Assembly: GCA_043806395.1 (NCBI GenBank)
Contig: JAZDHC010000218.1
Coordinates: 1-13,466, forward strand
Direction of reading: 5' to 3'
Origin: CG2-30-40-21 sp043806395
GTDB taxonomy: Bacteria > UBA9089 > CG2-30-40-21
DNA length: 13,466 bases
In this document: positions 7,083-13,466 of the stretch, in pieces
How positions within the stretch are numbered: the first letter of the stretch is position 1
Layout: the number at the start of each line of letters is the position of its first letter
Program-made: the position numbers and the translations under genes
The notes under the pieces: generated by a model
What the model saw: only the letters and a program-made list of their open reading frames with translations
What the model was told of the DNA's origin: nothing
Databases searched by the model: none

Positions 7083-8981
7083 TTATTCCCTCAACCACCC
7101 GATAAAGGCATCAACTACATCCGGGTTATACATTGTTCCAGAGTTTCGCTCCAATTCCATGATGGATTCATCCACAGTCATTGCTTTTCTATAGGGTCTA
7201 TCAGAGATCAGAGCATCATAGGATGAAGCCACACAGATTATTTCAGCTATTTCGTTTGTCTGTCCAGGATGGTAGCCTTTGCCATCCCTTCTTTCATGAT
7301 GTAAAAAAACCCCATTTATAATCTCATCGCTGAGGTCAACCCCGGATAAAATATCTTTTCCAATAGTTGTATGTTTTTTGATTATCTCAAACTCTTCCAG
7401 GCTAAGCCTTCCTGATTTTTGCAGGATTGCATCGGTAATACCATATTTACCAATATCATGTAAAAGGGCAGCCATTTGAACAGCCTCTATTTCTGTAGTT
7501 GTAAAGCCAAGCCTTCTGGCTATTGCCACAGAATATCTTGTTACCCTTTCCACATGACCTGCCATATATCTATCTTTTGCCTCAATATTAACGATTAATG
7601 CCTCAACAATACTCAAAAAGTAGCGTATCTTTGCGTCATACGCCAGGGTATTTTCTATGGCAATTATCAGGTCACTACAAATTTCATCAAAAGCCTCTAC
7701 AGCATAATTGTTTTCATTCTCTCCAATAAATAATATTCCAATCATCAATTCCTTGTTAATAAGTGGTAAAGCCATGGTTGCTTTTAATAATTCAAGATCG
7801 TTCTCTATTGCCTCCCCTGTATATTCAAACTTAGGATTCAGCCGCAGTCCTTCTCTTATCAATGCCTTTTTTTCACTCTTCATCCATGAGATGATCCCTT
7901 TATTTCCCTTAAGTTTTATCTTTCTTAGTTCCTCTTGAGTAAACCCTATGGAAAAATCTAATTCATATTCATCCATTTCGCTGCAAGTAAGAATAATTGT
8001 CAGGTTCTGTATCTTCATTATGGTTGCTATATTTTGCATGGAGTCCAATAATGTTTTCCAAACAAAGGTAGCTGGTATCTTAATCTCTACCATATCAGGA
8101 GAATCACCTCTTTCAATGATGTCTCTGAAGATATGACTCTCTATTATCCGCTGAATTCCATTAGACAGGGGATAAAATATTATTCCGGCAAGACAAACCC
8201 AAATCATGGTAATAAACCATGACTGATGACAAAATATATAAATAAGGATTAAAAATATGCCTGCAATAAGACCATTGGTCAGGGATAAAATATGCTGCCG
8301 TTTTATGTGTATCTCAAATTCTATTAATTTATATTTGACCACAACAAAAGCTACAGATAAACTGAATACGCTAAGGCTTATATGACCAAGGGAATCCAAG
8401 GGAATTCCATAAACAGAGAGCAAGTCTATGATCCCAGCCACAATGCCCACGCAGGCAATACCAAACATCCATTGGAGTCGTCTCTTTTCTTGAACAACAG
8501 CTATCTTTAGTCTTTTCCAGAGAAGATACATGCTGCCAACAAAACAGAACCCAAACAAGATACTATATAGATAATAAAAACTTCCAGCCCTTGGTTGATA
8601 AAAAGATTGTTCATAGGAAACATGATGAATTATCTCTCCTGAAATATTGATTATCAAAAGTGCGCCAGATAGTGCATACGATAAATACTTAAAAATATTC
8701 CATGTTTTATCATGGGTTTGGGTTAAGGAGCAAATAAATTGAAAATAAAATGAGGGGATAAATAAGCATCCAACGAAAAAGACCTGAATCCAGAGCATGG
8801 CTGCCTCAGCCGTGTCAGAGAAGTGTAAAATCACTACGCCAATCATCCAGATGGTTGTTGTTGTGGCAAGTAATGAAAAGGAGCGGGAAACATTGTTTGA
8901 TTTTTTTGCCAACAAGGCAAAAGAGATGAGTACTAAATTGGTGACGATAGTAACAATGGAAAGGAAACTGAAAAGGATCAT
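7083..8981 (-). CDS. Membrane 7TM-GAF-HD-GYP signalling protein, probable cyclic-di-GMP phosphodiesterase homologue
   Basis: 632 residues, start ATG with GAGGTAA 7 bases upstream. About seven or eight hydrophobic segments fill residues 1-275 (4-25, 35-55, 60-85, 97-113, 135-155, 170-190, 200-215, 232-275), like the 7TM input region of some histidine kinases. A GAF-like domain follows (about 305-445), then an HD-GYP domain (455-632). Metal-site residues seen are H476 (AGH), H508-D509 (HDIGK), H537 (KHTTIG) and H561-H562-E563. HD-GYP proteins hydrolyse cyclic di-GMP. Two changes are odd: the signature DGxGYP reads DGKGYH (566-571), and the usual metal Asp of VADxYDAL is Ser (VASSYDAL, S586); the loop between is also shorter. 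The enzyme may be altered or a receptor only. manC follows after 82 nt. Confidence 0.9.
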   Translation of the reverse strand: MILFSFLSIVTIVTNLVLISFALLAKKSNNVSRSFSLLATTTTIWMIGVVILHFSDTAEAAMLWIQVFFVGCLFIPSFYFQFICSLTQTHDKTWNIFKYLSYALSGALLIINISGEIIHHVSYEQSFYQPRAGSFYYLYSILFGFCFVGSMYLLWKRLKIAVVQEKRRLQWMFGIACVGIVAGIIDLLSVYGIPLDSLGHISLSVFSLSVAFVVVKYKLIEFEIHIKRQHILSLTNGLIAGIFLILIYIFCHQSWFITMIWVCLAGIIFYPLSNGIQRIIESHIFRDIIERGDSPDMVEIKIPATFVWKTLLDSMQNIATIMKIQNLTIILTCSEMDEYELDFSIGFTQEELRKIKLKGNKGIISWMKSEKKALIREGLRLNPKFEYTGEAIENDLELLKATMALPLINKELMIGILFIGENENNYAVEAFDEICSDLIIAIENTLAYDAKIRYFLSIVEALIVNIEAKDRYMAGHVERVTRYSVAIARRLGFTTTEIEAVQMAALLHDIGKYGITDAILQKSGRLSLEEFEIIKKHTTIGKDILSGVDLSDEIINGVFLHHERRDGKGYHPGQTNEIAEIICVASSYDALISDRPYRKAMTVDESIMELERNSGTMYNPDVVDAFIGWLRE

Positions 8982-9012
8982 AATAATTACCTCATGTTAG
9001 GGTTAGGTTGTT

Positions 9013-9062
9013 TAGGCTGTAGGCTATTAGACTGTAGGTAAAGACTAACAGCCTACAGCCTA
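9013..9062. repeat. 13-bp inverted repeat between trpA and the HD-GYP gene
   Basis: TAGGCTGTAGGCT (9013-9025) pairs perfectly with 9050-9062 across a 24-nt loop that itself contains related GACTGTAGG/AGACTAAC pieces. A minus-strand transcript leaving trpA could form this hairpin, but no T-run follows, so I call it a repeat that might only weakly end transcription. Confidence 0.7.
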
Positions 9063-9073
9063 TCTGCCTGAGT

Positions 9074-9868
9074 TCAGTAGGTGGCTTTCTTTAATTCCGC
9101 AACAAATTGTGAGGCTTTTTCAACCATGTCTGGTTCGCTTAAATGCTTGGTAATCAAAGAAATAATTGCACTGCCAACAATAGCTGCATCTGCAATTGAG
9201 CTTATTTGAGCTACATGCTCTGGTCTGGATATGCCAAAACCAACACCAATGGGCTTTTGGGTAATAAGTCGTTGCTGCCGAATATATTCACTGATACCCT
9301 CAGTTACCTTTTCCCTCATCCCTGTTATCCCGGTTACAGGGACGAAGTAGATAAATCCTGTGGAATGCTGGCTAATCAATCGCATTCTCTCTGGAGGACT
9401 GGTTGGGGCAATCAGGAAAATGCAGGATAATTCTGCATCATGAGCTACTTTTTCTAAAGGAGACGCCTCTTCAGGTGGCAAATCCGGCACAATTACACCG
9501 TCAACACCAGCTGCTCTTGCATCACAGACAAATTTTTCCAGCCCATAAACAAAAATAGGATTATAATAGGTCATCAGGACAAGAGGAATATTGGTATGCT
9601 GCCTCAGATTGCTCACCAATGAAAGAACTGTTGTTAATGATACACCATTTTTAAGGGCTTCCTCTGAAGCCAATTGAATTATTGGCCCATCAGCTATTGG
9701 GTCAGAAAATGGTACACCCAATTCAATAATATCTGCCCCTGCCTTTTCAAATCCCAAGACAAGCTTAGCCGTAGTTTCAATATCAGGATACCCGGTCATA
9801 AGATACGGGATCAAGGCAGTCTCCCTTTTTTCCCGTAATCTGATAAATGTTTCATCAATTTTATTCAT
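9074..9868 (-). CDS. trpA: Tryptophan synthase alpha chain
   Basis: 264 residues. The alpha subunit splits indole-3-glycerol phosphate into indole and glyceraldehyde 3-phosphate and passes indole to TrpB. With the start at 9868, the catalytic pair falls at E49 (in IELGVPFSDPIADGP) and D60, the same numbers as in the E. coli enzyme, and length is close to its 268 residues. Other landmarks are LMTYYNP, GVDGVIVPDLPPEE, FIYFVPVTGITG and GFGISRPEHV. The frame is open to 9916, but the ATG at 9868 has AGGAGG just 4 bases upstream and begins the conserved part. No trpB or other trp gene is in view: the next gene upstream is divergent and the next downstream is a signalling gene. It has its own consensus promoter. 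Confidence 0.97.
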   Translation of the reverse strand: MNKIDETFIRLREKRETALIPYLMTGYPDIETTAKLVLGFEKAGADIIELGVPFSDPIADGPIIQLASEEALKNGVSLTTVLSLVSNLRQHTNIPLVLMTYYNPIFVYGLEKFVCDARAAGVDGVIVPDLPPEEASPLEKVAHDAELSCIFLIAPTSPPERMRLISQHSTGFIYFVPVTGITGMREKVTEGISEYIRQQRLITQKPIGVGFGISRPEHVAQISSIADAAIVGSAIISLITKHLSEPDMVEKASQFVAELKKATY

Positions 9869-9907
9869 CCTGCCTCCTGTAGGGAAATGTTTGGGACAAC
9901 CGCAAAA

Positions 9908-9926
9908 AGGTAGCACCTCTGGCAGG
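9908..9926. repeat. Dispersed repeat copy in the trpA leader
   Basis: These 19 bp are the reverse complement of the repeat at 216-236 and 962-982. The copy lies between the trpA promoter and its ribosome binding site, so it is part of the trpA message. Confidence 0.8.
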
Positions 9927-9948
9927 ATTGCCCCCTATTTCAACCTTT

Positions 9949-9977
9949 ATTTTAACATATCTCATAGGGATTGTCAA
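9949..9977 (-). promoter_or_regulatory. Sigma-70 promoter of trpA
   Basis: TTGACA (9972-9977), a 17-base spacer and TAAAAT (9949-9954) on the minus strand. The predicted leader is about 74 nt. It contains no run of Trp codons, no visible T-box and no terminator, so classical trp attenuation is not supported here. Confidence 0.82.
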
Positions 9978-10033
9978 TACAATTTGTGAACTTAAGCAGT
10001 ATATTGTTCGAATTTGAACTATGCTGATTTTTC

Positions 10034-10062
10034 TTGACATCCCAACCAATCTATGGCATAAT
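10034..10062 (+). promoter_or_regulatory. Sigma-70 promoter of the fliJ-like gene
   Basis: TTGACA (10034-10039), a 17-base spacer and CATAAT (10057-10062) on the plus strand. The predicted start near 10069 gives a leader of about 15 nt carrying GGTGAGGAG. Its -35 lies about 57 bases from the divergent trpA -35. It does not look like the sigma-28 type often used for late flagellar genes. Confidence 0.82.
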
Positions 10063-10083
10063 AATCTTGATGGTGAGGAGAAT

Positions 10084-10524
10084 ATGGCACGATTTAATTT
10101 TAAGTTTCAACATATCTTGAATATCAGAAAACATAAAGAGAATATATTACAGGAAAACCTGTCTCAATTAAAGCGATCTTTTCAACATGAAGAATCTGTT
10201 CTCTGGGGGATGGAGGATAAGACAAGGGAATGTTTATTTAAGTTGAAAGAGCTTCAAGCAGAATTAATCTCTATCAGGGAAATTATAGATTATCATAATT
10301 ATCTTGGCAGCCTTGAGAAGGATATTGTTGCTCAAAAAACCAGGCTTGAAAGCCTTTCCATGGATATAGATGATGCCCTTTCTAAATTGATACATGCTTC
10401 TCAGACAAGAAAGATTCTGGAGAAGTTAAGAGAACGAAAATGGGATGAATGGAAGTTGGAGGATAATAAAGAAGATCAGGAATTTATGGATGAGATCGCA
10501 TCAATTGGTCATGAAAGAAAATAG
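10084..10524 (+). CDS. fliJ: FliJ-like flagellar export chaperone/stalk protein
   Basis: 146 residues, the usual FliJ length. FliJ is a coiled-coil stalk that sits in the FliI ATPase ring and helps deliver substrates to the flagellar export gate. The N-terminus FNFKFQHILNIRKHKEN matches the typical opening with aromatic-basic residues and 'L..R...E'. The middle is all heptad-like helix (residues 20-115) with the Y..YL..L...I pattern at 70-85, and the C-terminus LRERKWDEWKLEDNKEDQEFMDEIAS is the characteristic end. The frame is open from 10021, but the ATG at 10084 follows GAGGAG and lies downstream of a strong promoter, while 10021 lies upstream of it. No fliI or other flagellar gene is near, and it converges on the kinase gene with 15 bp between stops. 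A type III secretion stalk homologue is the alternative. Confidence 0.85.
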   Translation: MARFNFKFQHILNIRKHKENILQENLSQLKRSFQHEESVLWGMEDKTRECLFKLKELQAELISIREIIDYHNYLGSLEKDIVAQKTRLESLSMDIDDALSKLIHASQTRKILEKLRERKWDEWKLEDNKEDQEFMDEIASIGHERK

Positions 10525-10539
10525 TGTCCTGTAAACTTT

Positions 10540-11799
10540 TCAGTGTTGGATAGAGACGGGATAGTTTTGGTATCTCTTTCCCTCTCTGTCATTTAACTCC
10601 AAGGCAACAGGCAAACTAAAGCTAAATCTGCTCCCCTTATCAAACTGACTTTCCACCCATATCCTGCCACCATGTCGTTCAATTATTTCCTTGCAAATAG
10701 CAAGCCCAAGTCCCATACCCTTTGGCTTATCTTTTAGGATATCCTCTTTTATCTGATAGAATTTATCAAATATCTTTTCCTGTTCCTCAGGTTTAATCCC
10801 GACCCCTGTATCCTGAATACGCACCCAGACCTCAAGCCCTTTATCTGCTATCAAGTTCTCCGTAGCATTAAGACTTATTGTTCCTTCCGAGGGGGTGAAA
10901 TTAATTGCATTGCTCAAGAGATTACTCACCACATCAACCAACTTGTCCTTATCTCCATAAACATCAGAAATGTCAGGGGGAACATTTATCTCTAATCTCA
11001 GTTCCTTTTCCTTTATATCCATCTGCATGGTATCCACAGCCTTTTCAATAACCTTATTTATGGATACAGCCTTCATCTTCCAGCATATTTTGCCTGTTTC
11101 AATACGGGACATCATCAAGAGGTTATTAATCAGTCTGTCCAATCTATCGCTTTCAATGCTGATAATCTGTAAAAATTCTATTGTCTCTATCGGGTCAATC
11201 TTATCATTCAGGAGGATTTCAGTAAAGGCTTTGATTGAAGAAAGTGGGGTTCTGAGTTCATGGGAAATTGTGATTAAAAACTCGGATTTCATCTTGTTTA
11301 ATTTTTCTAATTGCTGATTAAGCTCTTTTAAGTTATTCCGTTCCCTTTCCACCTCTAAAGATGAGGCTTTCAGAACACGGTCAATCTTTTCCCATTCATC
11401 ATAGGCTGTCTCTACCTCTATATCTAATGTTTTAATATCTCGTTGGCATTTTTTTAATTCCTTAGCTAAATTAAGTTTTTCGATAATCTTATTCAGCTTA
11501 AAGGCTAATACCTCTGGCATAACTGGCTTGAGGATAATATCCTCACATTGTTCCAGTTGATTAATTCTGCTGGAAATAGTGTCAGGTTGCCCAATAGCAA
11601 TGAAAGGGATACCACCAATATCCTCTGCCCTGCAATCATCTAAATCAAGCATAGCCAGATTACCGTTGTTGCTTGGAAGCTGATTGTTCCATTCTTCAAT
11701 GGTCAGGGGAAACTGAACCGATAATCCTTGCTGGTTGCAATTCTTTTCTACGACAGTCCTTAACTCTTTATCTTTAGTCAATAAAACAATAGTTTTCAT
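10540..11799 (-). CDS. Soluble sensor histidine kinase with degenerate receiver-like N-terminus
   Basis: 419 residues, ATG preceded by AGGAGAGG. Residues 1-108 resemble a receiver fold: IVLLTKDKE where receivers have a DD pair, a possible phospho-Asp in LDLDD (52-55) and ILKP (89-92) with the conserved Lys. The first acidic pair is mostly lost, so this is probably a pseudo-receiver. A coiled coil (110-172) leads to HisKA with FLITISHELRTPL (174-185, phospho-His H180), then HATPase_c with the N box NLLSNAINFTP (293-303), DTGVGI (330-335), FDKFY (344-348) and GMGLGL (361-366). No membrane segment is seen. It should autophosphorylate and pass phosphate to an unseen response regulator. The FIST gene lies upstream on the same strand, 219 nt away, suggesting that FIST supplies the ligand input. 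Confidence 0.93.
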   Translation of the reverse strand: MKTIVLLTKDKELRTVVEKNCNQQGLSVQFPLTIEEWNNQLPSNNGNLAMLDLDDCRAEDIGGIPFIAIGQPDTISSRINQLEQCEDIILKPVMPEVLAFKLNKIIEKLNLAKELKKCQRDIKTLDIEVETAYDEWEKIDRVLKASSLEVERERNNLKELNQQLEKLNKMKSEFLITISHELRTPLSSIKAFTEILLNDKIDPIETIEFLQIISIESDRLDRLINNLLMMSRIETGKICWKMKAVSINKVIEKAVDTMQMDIKEKELRLEINVPPDISDVYGDKDKLVDVVSNLLSNAINFTPSEGTISLNATENLIADKGLEVWVRIQDTGVGIKPEEQEKIFDKFYQIKEDILKDKPKGMGLGLAICKEIIERHGGRIWVESQFDKGSRFSFSLPVALELNDREGKRYQNYPVSIQH

Positions 11800-11832
11800 A
11801 ATCCTCTCCTAAAGGAGGGCAGACATTTTTTC

Positions 11833-11993
11833 ACCGCAGAGACGCAAAGACGCAGAGAGAAATATGTGAGAGATACAGGAAATAATGGAGATAATGGGGG
11901 AATAGAAAAAAGCAATTCATAACATCTCTATCATCTCCATATATTTTTTTACACATTCTTTGTGCATTCTCTGCGTCTCTGTGTCTCTGCGGT
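11833..11993. repeat. Palindromic CGCAGAGA repeat element between FIST and kinase genes
   Basis: The arms 11833-11858 and 11968-11993 are inverted copies, 24 of 26 bp matching, and each is itself three 8-bp CGCAGAGA-like units. They enclose about 109 bp with no gene. Outside them, TAAAGGAGGGC (11810-11820) has an exact inverted copy at 12011-12021 that overlaps the FIST stop codon, so the whole gap is a nested palindrome. In RNA it could form a long hairpin between the FIST and kinase messages. I see no clear target duplication. Confidence 0.75.
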
Positions 11994-12018
11994 TCACAAT
12001 TAGAATTGCCGCCCTCCT

Positions 12019-13206
12019 TTATCCCCCAAAAACCACAATAGCATCCGTCAAATTATGAAAAGCACTGGTTTTAGCAGTACCAGTCCCCGTTTCCTCTGCA
12101 ATCGGTGCAATCTCCCCATAGGTATAGAAGCCTATCATGGGTACCTTTTCGCCAAGAATGCCTTGTATGGCATCGATTTCCTTTTGTGTTCTGCGGCCAA
12201 AAACCTTTTTGCGGGCACAGCAGTCAAAGATAAATATCGCAATCGGGGCTACCCCTTGTCCCAATTCTGACATGGCATCCTCAGATGCCTCTCTGGCAGC
12301 CTTAATGGCATCAATGGTTGTTCCAGTAGTCATCCTGACAGTTGCCCCCACAGGAACCTCTCCGGCAAAGGTTATTGTCCCTAATTCCTTATCTATTCCA
12401 ACCGGACAACGAAGATACTCCTGCTTGTTTTTATCCGTTATCCCAAATGGAAACTCAAAAGCTACGCCGGGTAATTCATCTGCCCTTTCACCCAGATAAT
12501 TCTCATAAATCTTAAAAACACTCTCCCCGTCAAGCTCATAAACCACATTCCCTTGTGCTTTAGTCACTATTCTTTCCCGTCCAATATTCGTCCATCCATG
12601 CTTTACACCAGTAGCAACCTTTATATCACCAGTGATTAAAAGGCTTACCCCACCATCGGTTATAGCTTGATCATTGCAATACTGATATGTTTCCTTAAAA
12701 CTGAACCCATCCCCAGCCAGACCACCTACAATATGAAATTCATTGCCTAACATTGCTCTGGCACCCTTGACCAGATCAACCCCATTTGCCTTTGTTCCAT
12801 CACCAAACAAGAAACAAATGGAAGGGGATTTACCCTCAGGAAGATGTCCAAGAGCCATAGAAATAGCATCTTGAGCGGTTTTTTGGGCATCCTGATGAGC
12901 ATTCAGCCCATATCCTACGGAAAACGAGAACTCATCTGAATTCAATATCATCAAAGAAACCGAGTCTTCCATATACCCATCCGTGACTATCTCTCCGTCT
13001 GTAGAACAACCAACAAGGACAGCACCCTTTGTCACTGAATTTATGCCGTCAATCATCCTTTGCTGATCATACTTGATTGCTCCAAAAACAAACACTGCAT
13101 CTGCCCGACCATTGGTCTTTTCCAACGCCATACTGGCTGCCTTTGCCCCAGAGACAAAGGAATCATCGATACCCTGACAATATCCTACAGTTGCTTCTAA
13201 CTTCAT
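12019..13206 (-). CDS. FIST-domain sensory protein (FIST_N and FIST_C)
   Basis: 395 residues with FIST_N (about 25-215) and FIST_C (about 220-370). Markers are LVGCSTDGEI (64-73), IVGGLAGDGFSF (159-170), IFDCCARKKVFG (326-337), GFYTYGEIAP (359-368) and FHNLTDAIVVFG near the end. FIST proteins are predicted intracellular ligand sensors, proposed to bind small molecules such as amino acids, and are often encoded beside histidine kinases or cyclic-di-GMP enzymes. There is no signal peptide or membrane segment, so it should be cytoplasmic. The ATG has AGGAGGT 8 bases upstream. It precedes the soluble kinase on the same strand with a palindromic repeat between. No convincing promoter was found; a 5-bp hairpin (ACCCC-GTT-GGGGT, 13233-13245) lies just upstream of the ribosome binding site. 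Confidence 0.93.
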   Translation of the reverse strand: MKLEATVGYCQGIDDSFVSGAKAASMALEKTNGRADAVFVFGAIKYDQQRMIDGINSVTKGAVLVGCSTDGEIVTDGYMEDSVSLMILNSDEFSFSVGYGLNAHQDAQKTAQDAISMALGHLPEGKSPSICFLFGDGTKANGVDLVKGARAMLGNEFHIVGGLAGDGFSFKETYQYCNDQAITDGGVSLLITGDIKVATGVKHGWTNIGRERIVTKAQGNVVYELDGESVFKIYENYLGERADELPGVAFEFPFGITDKNKQEYLRCPVGIDKELGTITFAGEVPVGATVRMTTGTTIDAIKAAREASEDAMSELGQGVAPIAIFIFDCCARKKVFGRRTQKEIDAIQGILGEKVPMIGFYTYGEIAPIAEETGTGTAKTSAFHNLTDAIVVFGG

Positions 13207-13260
13207 AACCTCGCACCTCCTATAATAATGTCACCCCGTTGGGGTTATGGTTGTTGCTGC

Positions 13261-13314
13261 GTAACTACTCAGCTATTAAAAAATAACCACGAAAAACACG
13301 AAAAACACGAAAAA
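13261..13314. repeat. Solo MITE end plus CACGAAAAA tandem units
   Basis: GTAACTACTCAG is identical over 12 bp to the left end of the element at 5704. It is followed after 15 bp by three CACGAAAAA units, which look like worn arms of another palindromic element. No matching inverted end occurs before the window stops, so it is either cut off by the window or truncated. Confidence 0.6.
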
Positions 13315-13392
13315 TATAGAAAACACGGGACGGTTCACTTTCATCGTTTTTCATATGATTCCTTTCGGGCAAGGAGACATCATCTACAGAAT

Positions 13393-13424
13393 ACAACCCC
13401 CTAACCCCCTTTTCTAAGGGGGAA
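13393..13424. repeat. C/G-run hairpin repeat, copy 4
   Basis: ACAACCCCCTAACCCCC followed by a CCCCTT/AAGGGG-type palindrome with a TTCT-containing centre. It is in the opposite orientation to copies 2 and 3. It lies within the gene-free right edge. Confidence 0.8.
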
Positions 13425-13466
13425 TATTGCACTCTCAACTAACCGCAAGCTTTCAAACAAAGGTGA

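Larger units (their letters stand above)
13207..13466. other. Right-edge gap made of repeats
   Basis: No gene is visible. In order: a 5-bp hairpin (13233-13245); a 12-bp copy of the MITE end, GTAACTACTCAG (13261-13272); three CACGAAAAA tandem units (13288-13314); and one C/G-run repeat, ACAACCCCCTAACCCCC with its palindrome (13393-13424). About 80 bases between the last two hold nothing I recognise. Confidence 0.65.

Noticed and set aside
9013..9062. Rho-independent terminator after trpA
   Set aside because: The stem is good but the loop is long (24 nt), the stem is not GC-dense and no T-run follows on the minus strand.
9869..9916. Longer trpA start at 9916
   Set aside because: The ATG at 9868 has an AGGAGG site and gives E49 and D60 at the family's standard positions; the extension is read from the dispersed repeat in the leader.
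9869..9942. T-box or trp attenuator in the trpA leader
   Set aside because: The ~74-nt leader is too short for a T-box and has no tandem Trp codons or terminator/antiterminator pair.
10021..10083. Longer start for the fliJ-like gene at 10021
   Set aside because: This ATG lies upstream of the TTGACA-17-CATAAT promoter; the ATG at 10084 has a ribosome binding site and the typical FliJ opening.
13288..13314. CRISPR-like short repeats
   Set aside because: Units are only 9 bp and directly adjacent with no spacers, so this is a simple tandem repeat.

Overview
The window is about 13.5 kb of a bacterial chromosome with short, AT-leaning intergenic gaps, almost all coded on the minus strand (only a fliJ-like gene is on the plus strand). 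It holds housekeeping genes (rsmA, thiL, trpA), two sugar-nucleotide enzymes, three signalling proteins (an HD-GYP protein, a histidine kinase and a FIST sensor), a flagellar-type gene and two exported proteins at the left edge. The exported proteins, an outer-membrane PorV/PorQ-like start and a FlgD-Ig-type C-terminus, together with FliJ, suggest a diderm, flagellated, probably uncultured bacterium. The intergenic repeats resemble those I associate with candidate-phylum and planctomycete genomes, but I cannot fix the taxon from the sequence. Promoters are close to the sigma-70 consensus, and most genes have AGGAGG-type ribosome binding sites.

Left part (1-3704, minus strand): the first 43 codons of an exported, possibly PorV-like protein; a repeat-rich gap; a short secreted protein with a FlgD-Ig/sorting-type C-terminus, whose promoter is intact but whose 5' end is built from dispersed repeats; and an 819-residue fusion of a nucleotidyltransferase, a left-handed beta helix and a mutase-like module lacking the usual mutase active-site loops. 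The fusion gene lies 26 nt downstream of rsmA and is probably read from the rsmA promoter.

Middle (3705-9073, minus strand): rsmA, thiL, a manC-type GDP-mannose pyrophosphorylase, and a membrane 7TM-GAF-HD-GYP protein with an altered metal-ligand residue. A ~194-bp MITE-like element, with inverted ends and an 8-bp target duplication, sits between manC and thiL.

Right part (9074-13466): an isolated trpA with its own promoter; a divergent plus-strand fliJ-like gene with its own promoter; a convergent soluble histidine kinase with a degenerate receiver-like N-terminus; and a FIST-domain protein upstream of the kinase. FIST and kinase probably form a sensory pair with no response regulator in view. 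The right edge is repeats only.

Two themes link the window. One is GDP-mannose/cell-surface sugar supply (manC and the fusion). The other is ligand sensing and second-messenger signalling (FIST, kinase, HD-GYP), possibly feeding motility (FliJ). At least four kinds of dispersed repeat fill nearly every gap. I see no tRNA, rRNA, CRISPR array, phage gene or transposase gene.
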